Source of the DNA: Tridacna crocea
Taxonomy: Eukaryota; Mollusca; Bivalvia; Cardiida; Cardiidae
Length of the DNA: 64,000 bases
Reading direction: 5' to 3'
Assembly (NCBI GenBank): GCA_943736015.1
Contig: OX031069.1
Coordinates: forward strand, 24,309,235-24,373,234
Shown: in pieces, positions 47,601 to 59,600 of the stretch
How the letters are laid out: each line of letters begins with the position of its first letter
Numbering within the stretch: position 1 is the stretch's first letter
The notes under the pieces: generated by a model
Database searches by the model: none
What the model saw: the letters and a program-made list of their open reading frames with translations, nothing else
What the model was told of the DNA's origin: nothing
Program-made: the position numbers and the translations under genes

Positions 47601-50600
47601 TATGTGTGGTATAGGGTTAATTTGATCTTAAATCTGTCCTCAGATCATCTTACCAGCATTCCCTATATTCTTTTTCAGGCTTTCCAACTCTTCCAGTTTG
47701 GCATCCAAGATAGACAGGTGTTTTTGGGACTCGGCATCTTTTTCTGATATTGCATCTCGTAATGAAGTCATTTCCGATTCCTGATGCAGTATTTGTTCCT
47801 AACAACAATATAACAACATCAGTTATTTTAATCACAAGTAGTAATACTACATGTCTGACAAAGATTTAGTAATGATTTCAATCATAGATGGAAGATTTTG
47901 GAAAGTATATAGATATCTATTACAGAGGATGTTACAAGAATGCTTACAATTTCAAGGGTTAAGCATAGGTTGCCACAAGTCCATTATTTTGTCATGTCAT
48001 TACTTTGTTTATATAAAACAACTATTTCTTTTCTCAGGAAAACAAATAAATTCATAATGCATGTTCTTAAGAACAAAGTCCACAACAAAGGAACAAATGA
48101 ACAAATGCATTGGTCTAACACAAATCACATCTTGAGGGATTCGAACCCATGCTGACAAATATCCTTGTTTTTCAAGGTTTAACCCATTACCAAACGACAA
48201 TATTTTAGACTGGTCCAAATTGAAAGCATTTGCAGACAACAAAATAAAAGTGATTGAAAATTTGAAATTTGTTTTGTGAAGGGTAGAAAACATTGTGGGA
48301 AAAGGAGAAAATGCTGGTAGAAAACATTGTGGGAAAAGGAGAAAATGCTGGTTACCAGCATTTTCTCCTTTTCCCACAATGTTTTCTAAAGGCTTCTTTC
48401 TCAGGGGCGTCAAAGGTAGGGATTGTGTGGTAATGGGTTAACTCTTTACCAAACGACAAAATTTTGGACTAGTCCAAATTGAAAGCATTTGCAGATGACA
48501 AAATAAATGTGTATCAAAATTTGAAATTTGATTTGGAAAGGGTAGAAACATTGTGGGAAAAGGAGAAAATGCTGGTTACCAGCATTTTCTCCTTTTCCTA
48601 CAATGTTTTCAAAAGCTTTCTTTCTCAGGGTCATTAAAAGTCGGGATTGTGTGGCAAAGAGTTACGAGACCAATACCATAACCACTGCACCAATCTCCCT
48701 GACGCAGTTAACAGGTATTGTATTTAAATCGGGACGAAGCCATGCATAAAGAGTGGTCTCCCGTAACAATGTATAACACTAAAATCATATAAAGTTATCT
48801 AGTAACATCTGAAAGCAACTTAGTCCTTACAGAGACTTTCACAACTTCAATTACTTTTGCAGCCAGTGCTAATCAAGGTCAGACTGCACATAATGTAGAC
48901 TCTAATCTTTGATGTGCTATGTCTGCCTTGCTGAAAAATTCTTAACAGAAGTAACATTAAAATTGCTCTATTTGGGTTTTATTTCTCGACTGAAAATGAC
49001 TGGTGGGTTGAGTCAGCGCTCTGAGGGTATTAACTCTTTACCAAACGACAAAATTATAGACCAGTCCAAATTGAAAGCATTTGCAGACGACAAAATGAAC
49101 GCGACTGAAAATTTGAAATTCCGGTTTAAGAAGGGTAGAAAACCTTGTGGGAAAAGGACAAAATGCTGGTTACCAGCATTTTCTCCTTTTCTCACAATGT
49201 TTTCAATGTTTTCGAAAGGCTTCTTTGTTAGAGTCATTAAAAGTCAGGATTGTGTGGCAAAGAGTTAAAGTTTTAGGTGCAATATTGTCCAGCTTTATAC
49301 AAGCTATGCAGAGAAGGAAATGCATGATAGAGGCTGCATGTGACTATCTACTGAACTCCACAAAAAAAAAAAAATGAAAACTGGCCAGTACTTTATCACA
49401 CTTAAATGAAACTTTGGCTATCTGTCATTAACCCAGTACCACAATCCCTACTTTTGATGACCCTGAGAAAGAAGCCTTTGGAAAACATTTTAGGAACAGG
49501 AGAAAATGCTGGTAATCACCATTTTCTCCTTTTACCACAATGTTTTCTACCCTTCACAAAACAATTTCAAATTTTCAGTTATCTGTCCTCTGCAAATGCT
49601 TTAGATTTGGACAAACCTAACATTTTGCCGTCTGGTAATGAGTTAAATGTTATGTATACCAATAAACAAAATATTGAAACAAACATCTATCATGTTTGCA
49701 TATAAATTGTCTATTCTACACTTCATGTTCAATTCAGTCTACATATTCAAGTCCTTGTATCCCAAGTAAAGTGTGAAAATCCAATGGATCTCCCACAGTA
49801 CAAATCTTTACACAATCCTCACCTTTAGGTCTTCAATTAAAGTGTTGGAATCTGACAGCTGTTTCTCTAACTCTACTGTCTTAGCCATAGCCTCTTCTTC
49901 CACTTCCTGCAGTCTTTCATTGGTCTAGAAGCACATGAAAAAAAGTTCAATTAGATATTAATTTAAAATCCCACAACAACCTGACAATGCTATTCTTTGT
50001 CTTTCTTTGTCTTCCTGCATAATTCTTTGAAAACCTTGCAACAAAACGAAAAATTGCTTGATACGAGAAATATCTTTTTACGTAATATTTTCATGTCAAT
50101 TTTCAAAACCTGACTTTTTTACTTATCTGTATTAGGAGTATTTGAATGCAATAAACTCATTGGGGCACAAGTGATGGAAAGGTCTTTAAAAGTAAAAACA
50201 AGGATTTTTCCTGACACTCCACTTGTGTGAATTTGAACCCCCAAATTTTCTAAATGACCCCCAAAATGTACCTTCTCTTATTCATTTCAAAAGGGTCAAA
50301 TGACCTCCAAAAAGGCGAGTGGATTGAAATAATTGGAACACTGTGGGAAAAGGAGAATACGCATTGAACCAGAATTTTCTACCTTTTTTTTCAATGATGA
50401 GCGGGAAAAAAGATAATTTTGTAAATGGCTAACCATCTCAATAAATTAGCTTTTCAATTTTTTTTGTTATATTAATTTTGTGTCAAAAGAGATTCAAACA
50501 ACAAAAAGTTGACTTTTTACCTGTGATAGTTCATCTTCTAGTTCAGCAGCTTTCTCGAGGGCTTCCGTCTTTGTTTCTGAATCTTCTAACAATGCTGCGA

Positions 50601-53600
50601 CATCAATCATGTTATCAAGGTAGGCATGGACTTGTACTGACAATCTGTCACTTTCTGTGTGCCGCAATTTCTGTTAAAAAAAAAAAAAATGTTTAACTCT
50701 ATACCACACAAAGAAATTTTAGACCAATAAAAATTGAAAAGCATTTGCAAAAGGTGAATCAAGAACTGAAAGTTGGTTTTGGTAGTGTATGTAGCATTGT
50801 AGAAAAATGAGAAAATGCTGGTTATGAGCATTTCCTCATTTTCCCACTATGTTTCTAACAGCCTTCTTTGTTAGAGTCTTTAAATTTCAGAATTGTATGG
50901 TAAATGGTAAACATAAAGATTATTTTGGCAAGAAAATTTTATAAATTTAATGGCAGACCACCTTAGAAAAAATTTAGCACTTGAATACACAATCAATTTC
51001 TCCTTCACAACTATACCTGTAGTTCCACGTTTTCTATTTTGAGAAAAAATTACAATGAAATTATGCTCAGCTGGTTACCAGCATTTTCTCCTTTTCCCAC
51101 AATGTTTTCTACCCTTTCCAAATCAAGTTTCAATTTCTTATTCACAATTTTTTTGTCATCTGCAAACGCTTTGAATTTGGACTGGTCCAAATCAAGTTTC
51201 AAATTTTCAATTCACACTTATTTTGTCAACTGCAAACGCTTTGAATTTGGACTAGTCCAAATCAAGTTTCAAATTTTCGAATCACACTTGTTTTGTCGTC
51301 TGCAAACACTTTGAATTTGGACCAGTCCAAAATTTTGTTGTTTGGTAAAGAGTTAAGTGATTTTGACTCATTTCAGATTAGACCAATACTTAAATCTTCA
51401 TTAGACGAAAGAATTTAAGACTAGACATTGGCCAATGCCCTGTTTTCATTTGCTTTTCATCGGAAACTACACTGACCCAGATTGCCTTTTAACTCACAAC
51501 CAAACTACAAAATTTTAGACCGGCCCAAATGAAAGCATTTGCAGACGACAATTCTAATGTGGTTCAAATAATGGATTGTCTTCAAAAGGGTAGAAAACAT
51601 TGTGGTTACCAGCATTTTCTCCTTTTCCCACAATGTTTTCTAAAAGGTTTCTGTCTCAGGGTCATTAAAAATCAGGATTGAGTGGTTAAAGATCAAGAGA
51701 ATTGTCAAATTGTGACCATCACTAAGCTTTCATTTGTTTTAACTTTAAACTCTGCATGAAGTTGTGGTATGCAAGGTTCCTTAGGGCAATTTTTAATCCT
51801 AAACAAAATTCCTGTCAGAAATGTGAATTTATCACGTAACCTCCCTTGTTTTCAGTGTAATATATCCATTACGAATTTTCTTATCTTATACATGTTTGAT
51901 ATCACATTTGTGTGACATCATTTTTGACATCATTTTGTACGTGTTTCATACAAGTGAATGGGTCTCATTGAAAATACTGTGGGTGCATCTATGAGTGTTT
52001 TTATACCATTTGACCTATATTTTGTGGAATATCGCTATGTGATAAAAAGAATCTGATATCCGAGGGGGAATTTGAGACAAAATCTTATTAAACTTGTCAA
52101 GGAAAATGTTATTAAGCTTGCCAAAGGCTCGCTTAATAGCATTTCCAGACCCGTTTAATAAAAACTTATTTCAAAAGCCCACTTATGTCAGATCCTATAT
52201 ATCTCTCTTTCATGTGATAAAGATTTGCCAATTAAGATTCAAAACTCATGAGACAGTTGTGTGTTAAAAAAGAATCTGACAGTCAATGGCTCCTTATGTA
52301 AAACCTAATTATACTCATCCAGAAAAATCTTATTTAACTTATTAGAGGCTTTCTTAACTTTTTCCTACAGTTGTTTAATGTAAACTTTATTTTCAAGTCT
52401 TCACCACACAATGATGACTTTTAACGCCCCTGAAAGTGAAGGCTTTCAAAAACATTGTGGGAAAAGGAGAAAATGCTGGATACCAGCATTTTCTCCTCTT
52501 CCAACAATGTTTCCTACCCTATCAAAGAAAAGTAATTTCATGTGAGCCACATGGAAACTGTCATATATAAATGCTTTCAATTCGGACAAGTCAAAAAATT
52601 TTGCCCATTTTTCTATCAGATTTCATTTTTTCCTTACCTCGAGATAATCGTCCAGACCTATGATTGAGAACTCATGTTGTAAATGGACTCGAAAGTTCAT
52701 GTTTTCTACTGAATGGACGACTATATTGATGAACTGCATACATGCAACCTGAAACAAAATATAAAATATAGGTTATACATTCCAGCCATGCTCTGTGAAC
52801 AGGGGGCTTAAGACATCACCAAAGGTATCAACCCAGGACAGCTTACCCCTAGGCCAAAAGTTTTTTGCTTTTGGTCAGTTGTCTATATGTCCAAAGACAC
52901 ATATACAATAAGATTAGATTAGTTCTTTAAAAAAGAAAAAAAAAAGATAATTATGCTTCCATAATTATGTGATGGATGGCTGGTATAATGCATCACAGAG
53001 ATACATTAACTCATTACCAAACAACAAAATTTAAGGCTTGTCCAAATCACAAGCATTTGGATACAATATAAATGTGACTGAAAATTTGACACTTGTATTG
53101 TGAAGGGTAGAAAATATTGTGGGAAAAGGACCAGCATTTTTTCCTTTTCCCACAATGTTTTCTAAAGGCTTTTTTCTAAGGGTTGTCAAAAGTAGGGATT
53201 GTGTGGTAATGAATTAAGTCCCCTTTTGCCAAAAAATGGCTCATTTGATTCTGGCTTATAGACAAAAACAGCTTGCAGTCATGATCAATTCAAGATCGAA
53301 ATTTTCAATAATGTGCCTTGATCTTATCACCGAAAGGGATCTGGACCAATGCTGATCTGAACTAGGACAAGAAATTTTAGAGCAAAAGACAAAAAATTTT
53401 AGAGTAATTTCGTTCTGATAAAAACTTAGAATGCAGTAAAGTCAACAATTTACCAAACAATTTTGAGTTCTAACATCCATGAAGAAAATGGCTTTTGAAT
53501 TTTTATGCGGGAAACACAATATCCTCAATTCAAAATTTTCTTACTGTCCCTGAACTGCCACTGAAAGCTAGGTATGAAGATGAAATTTCTTGCAATAGAC

Positions 53601-56600
53601 ATCCAAGTCATAGTCCATTCTGTATTTATTATGAACATCAAATATTATCTTTAAAATATGAAATATTTCTTACCATAAAGTCTATATGGAATTCTTCATA
53701 ATTCTTAAAATAATCCATCAGTGTTTCAAATCTGTGTCTTTCAGCACAAACCTACAAAATTAAAAATCTACATATTGCAGGCAAAGTTAGAGCACCACAG
53801 TTATTATAAGCATTCAGTACAAACCTATGAAATAAGAATGTCAATATTTTACACAACCCATAAGGAGTAAAACAAAAAACTTTATATTTTGGCTGCTTAC
53901 TGACAGCCTATCTACTCCGTCCTTTTGTTGGGGGTGCAGGGGATGTGGATGATGTTGAACAACAGTATTTGTGTGTTTTGCAACATTCTGGGCATTCCTC
54001 AGGCCAAAAAGATTTTTAAAAAATCTGTTTATGTTTCCCGAGTCATCTTCTAGAATTGTTGCATGTACAAAATCTTTGCTACAAAAGGATTTTCGATTTT
54101 TACAGGCTAAACCTGAGACATCTAACTTAAAATCCATAAGTCATAAGCTTTTAAATATAGTCTTTTACAACAAAAAAAATTACACAATTTTATATTATAT
54201 TAGATAAAGGTATAGTAAGTACAAAAGTCCTAAAACATGTAAGATAGGACCTACCTCTTTAAAATTGTCGAAAGCAGATAGGATTATTTCATGTCCGCCA
54301 CTTACTAAACAAACAGCTGCCAGCAGCTCTAAAACAAGTGCCTTAGTCCTGTGAGAAGAAAATGATGTGTCAACCCTCTACCAAAGAAACCCATGTTTCA
54401 TAAAACCCCATGAAAAATGGGGCTTTATAAAATATTTTATAAAACAGATATAAAAGCATTTTCTCCTTTTCAAACGATGTTTTCTATTCTTTATAAGAGA
54501 ATTCCAACCATTTGAGCAACCTTTACCCTTTACCACACCGCAAAAAAAAGTTTAGACCTAACCAAATTGAGAGCATCAGTAGACGACAATTTCAAAGTGG
54601 CTCAAATGATGGAATTTTGCTTTCATGGGGTAGAAAACATTGTGGGAAAACGAGAAAATGCTGGTTACCAGCATTTTCTCCTTTTCCCACAATGTTTTCA
54701 TAAGGCTTCTTCTTCAGGGATGTCAAAAGTCGTCAGTGTGTGGTAATGGGTTAATGGATCATCTGAAACTGCTATCAAAATGAATGAGTGTAAATTTAGA
54801 AGTACATGCACTCATTGTAGCATGAAATTCTTTCCAAGTTAATGGCTACTTTCCCACAAAAATATCAGCAAAACAAAGTTCAGTGGAGGAAGATGATTCC
54901 GTCCTGCCCTAATGCATGTATACTATCATATCTAGGAATGAAGTTGGCCAAGCCAGGAATCAAACTTGCAACAACTGAATAAGCCGTAAATGTTGCTTAA
55001 CTCTTTATCGAAAGACACAATTTTGGACTTGTCCACATTGAAAGCATTTGCAGACGACAAATCAAATGTGAATCAAAAATTGAAATTTGATTTTGGAAAG
55101 ACAGAAAACAATGAAGAGAAAATGCTGGTTACCAGCATTTTCTCCTGCACCCACAATGTTTTCAAAAGGCTTCTTTTTCAGAGTGGTCAAAAGTCGGGAT
55201 TGTACATGTGGTAATAGGTTAATGCTGTTTTCAGCATTAGTTTAGGTACATAACAGCAGCTAGTGCACAAATCCATCCTTTCCTAGAGTTTCTATTATCA
55301 CCACAGCACACTATCCTTCCCAAGCCAATGGCTGCTTTCCCACATAATCATTGTCTAAACAATCATCAGTAATGCTGAATATATGCCAATCAAAACAGCA
55401 TAAGAGAATAAAAATCCAAGCAAGTGCAGGAAACATTAAGGACACTGTGGCTAAAGGAGCCACTGCTTGCTAAAGGCAATTAGTCCTTTTTTAACAAATG
55501 TTTTCAGTTGCCAGTCATAAAGCAAGAGCTTCTTTGTCAGAAATGCTTTAGATGGCAGTCTACAGACCAAGACAAAGAAAGTCACAGTGAGATGGTAAAA
55601 CTAAGCAAAAAGTTGGCTGGTTGGTTGGTTGTATTGGGGTTTAACGCCACTTTAACAGCTAAGGTCATATCATGGCGGTCAGTGGGACACGTATTTCCTG
55701 TCTTTCTCATACCAGTCCTAACACAACTTTCTGTCCAAAGCCACAAACTACTTTTCTCACATGCCTCAGCAGAGGTGAGAGGCGAAAATACGCCGGAAAG
55801 AAAGTTCACCTCAACCAGGTATCGAACTCACAACCATCAGGTCATAAGTCCGACACACACACCACTGAGCCACCCGGGCGGGCTAAGCAAAACGAAAGAG
55901 CCATGCTCTTTGACATGGGTCTTGAATTCATCTGCAAAAAGTATCAACCCAGGTCTGCCAGTACAAAAAGTGCAAGTTGTTCATGGGTTAATCCTTTACA
56001 AAATAATCCCTGGTTTTTATAATCCTAAGATGGAAACCTTTTGAAAACATTGTGGGAAAAGGAGAAAATGCTGGTAACCAGCATTTTCTCCTTTTCCCAC
56101 AATGTTTTTTACCCTGCTGAAAACAGATTTTTAAATTTTGAACTATGTTTATATCCACACAGGCTGACCTGGGCTGAAACTTTTCGCTATTGGTCAATTT
56201 TCTGTTTGACAAAGGACCAGTCTCTCTTATGATTGAGTCGGTTATTTAAAAAAGTGGTTTTTATGAATCCATACTTGTGTGATTGGTTGTATTCACTATT
56301 AGGGTTTAATGCCACTTTAACAGCTAAGGTCATATCATGGCAGTCAGTGACGCACATGTGTTTCCTGGCTTGGTCATACCAGTACTAACATAACTTTCTT
56401 TCCAAAGCCACCAACTAATTTTCTCACATGCTTTAGCAGAGGTGATAGGCGAAAATACACCGGAAAGAAAGTACGCCTCAACCAGGGTGTGATGACTTGG
56501 ACTGGTATATTTAAGAAATAATCTTCTTTCTATCGTGGTAAATCGTTCAATAAACCACAGTTGTGAGTTATGATGCACAATAAATAATCCACGAGTGGGT

Positions 56601-59600
56601 TATTCATTGTGCCTCATAACTCACAACGTGGTTTATTGAACGATATACCACGGTAGAAAGAAGATTATTTTGATTCTAACTTGGCCAATTCTTAATGAAA
56701 GGAAAACAAGTTCAAACTAAGAGTAAAAAAGCGGATGAAGATTATGTTCCATTGAATAACTCACTCATTGAATGACGTCACTCTACATGGATTGTCGCAG
56801 ATTTTACGTTTTCCTTGCACTGTGTCTATAGAGCCAAAGTCGCCTGTCATGTTAGAATATATAACAAATATGAATTAAGCCCCCCTTTTTGCCAGAGGAA
56901 AGATCATTAGTATATCAGCTAAAAATGAAAAAGAAAATCTTACCTCATACTTCTATGGTTTAGACTAAGGCCTATACAATTAATGGCATGGGTGTGAGCT
57001 ATAACTAGGTTAAAACCATACTGAAAAAGTACGAAAAAAAAAACATCTAAACTTTTTCAAATATTTCTCTTGGTATCTATCAAAATCTGGATAACAGCCT
57101 AAGCCAATCAGATGGTGTGTATTGTAATTCAGCATAGGAATAACATTTATCCAGGACTGTGAATACCAACTATAAAACTATCACTCCTTTTGGATAAAGC
57201 CTGTCTGAAACTGCAGATTAAAAGCCTCTGACACCGACAAAGGAAAGTCTCTATTAGGCTGTTTTCATTAACACTAGCTGTTCCTTTAACTCTTGATCAA
57301 ACAACAAATCTATAGACTGGTCCAAATTGAAAGCATTGCAGACAACAAAATATATGTGACTGAAAAAAATCAAAATTTGATTTGGGATGGTTAGAAAACA
57401 TTGTTGGAAAAGGAGAAAATGCTGGTTTCCGGCATTTTCTCCTTTTCCCACAATGTTTTCAAAAGGCTTCTACCTCAGGGTGGTCTAATGTCATCATTGT
57501 GTGGTAAAGAGTTGAAAAGCTTTGTATACTGTAACTTGTTCATTTTGACTAACATTTTGCAATAAATCATTTGATTTATGTGTTGTTTGCTTGCTCAAGT
57601 GGGTGGCATCATTCTGTGCTGAAGAGGGCTCTGTTAAGAAATTGAAGGTATTTTTCTTACTTGTAACTGTAAATCTACAGTGTCATATTTTCTTGCCCAA
57701 TACCAAATATTACAACATAATGGTAAAACTTTGTAAAACTCCTAGGTGCAATATGTTTCCACTCAATTGTATGATTGGGTAACCATCATTTTCTTCTTTT
57801 CCAACCATGTTTTCTAACCTTTCAAAGAATAAAATCCAATCATTTGATGCCCACTTTCATTGATGTCTGCAAACAGTTCTACAGCAGGCAAGTCTTATAT
57901 TCTGTTTTTTGGTAAAGGTTTAAACATGCAAGAGATACTTTAAGTGTACTTGCATCAGACAGGTTTGCTAAGAATAGACACATTCAAATATATATCTGAG
58001 ACAAGCTCTTGCAAAAGGGGGCTTAACTCTTTACCACGCAATCCCGACTTTTAACGACCCTGAGAAAGAGGCCTTTAGAAATCATTGTGGTAAAAGGAGA
58101 AAATGCTGGTATCCAGCATTTTCTCCTTTACCACAGTTTTTTCTACCCTTCGCAAAACAAATTTCCATTATTTAGTCACTTTTGTTTTATAGTCTGCAAA
58201 TGCTTTAAATTTCAACCAATGTAAAGCAGAGCATGATACTATTTAAGTCATCATAGTATTAAGGATCCATAGAATTCAATTTTTTTCTAACAATGTACCA
58301 AATAATAAACTTGCAGACAACTGACCGACAGAAAAACTTTCCACTGAGGTCAGTCTGTGCTGGCTGAACAGTCTGACTTGAGTCAATACTTTCTGCAGAT
58401 GTATTAAACCCCCTTTTCACAGAGCATGGCTGACATGTATATTCCTCATTAGATCCTCAACACAATTTGGCCTGCAACAAAAGGGGCATTCAAACGTTTG
58501 TGTGAAGTGTAGTCTCGGATCAGCCTGTGCAGTTCATGCAGGTTTATCCGAAATGACACATTTCGCTTTTATGTAATTTTCTGTTTTGCACAAGTCTACT
58601 GAAGATTAAAATCCAATGTAGTGGTACAGTGCCATCTCAAATTAGCCTGCGCAGACTGCGCAGGCTGATCCAGTCCGCAACGGCTGATCCCAGATGACAC
58701 TTTAAGCAAATGTCTGAGTGCCCCTTTTTGCATGTTGCAATCCATATTATGCTTGCTGTAAGAGGAGGTAACTCAAGATAGGCTTTACTGTAGATAGGCT
58801 TTACTGCACTGCACCTTTCTACTGGAAAACCATTGCAAAGTTTCCGTTCCTACCTGATGATTCATAATTGCACGTAAACACATGATACAGACATGGACAT
58901 CATCCCGGGCCTCGCCCATGTTAAGTTTCTGGGTGTAGCGTGAAATGCCTCTCGAAGAACTAATGGTATTGGAACGTTTTAAGGATCGGAAGGAGCCCCG
59001 AGCTAACCCTGTGTCCAGACTTGAACTCTTCTCTCTGTTTAGCAGCTGTTCTCGTCTAAAAAAAATACATGTAGTACAGTATGTGCTTCTGATAAAAAGC
59101 AGATGTCTAAAGCTTAATTTCTTTGCTTTTGCAGACATTGGAGAGCAAGGTAAGACTGAATTGGACATGCAATCTTAACTTCCTTCTAAACTGTCCTCTC
59201 TGACAAAATTCTGACAAAATAAGCTTCAAACTTTACAACACAATCCGACTGTTAACAACCCTGAGAATAAAGCGCTTTGAAAACATTGTGGGAAACCAAA
59301 CCAGCATTTTCTCCTCTTCCAACAATGTTTTCTAACCTTCCCAAATCAAATTTCCATTTTTGATTCACATTTAAATAAAATGCTGTCTGCAAATGCTTTC
59401 AATTTGGACTAATCCAAAATTTTGTCATCTGGTAAAGAGTTAAAGTTGCAATGTGTTATATAAGTATCCATACATTCCGTAACAGCCACTGGCTGATTTT
59501 CTATCAAAGTCAAAGTAAAAACAGTATTTAACAGTAAGAGCAAAATGAATTGTTTCATATAGGCCACCAATTAACATTGGCTGAGATAAGGATATAAATT

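Noticed and set aside
47355-48413. Recurrent peptide [11 protein letters not shown](N/Y)QHFLLFP in many ORFs on both strands
   Set aside because: It is the translation of the TTAA-palindrome core, seen in all orientations and frames with stops nearby. The shared protein sequence reflects a DNA repeat, not a gene family.
55508-56044. 178-codon plus-strand ORF
   Set aside because: Most of it is a tRNA-derived SINE read in antisense followed by a palindrome element; no protein family match.
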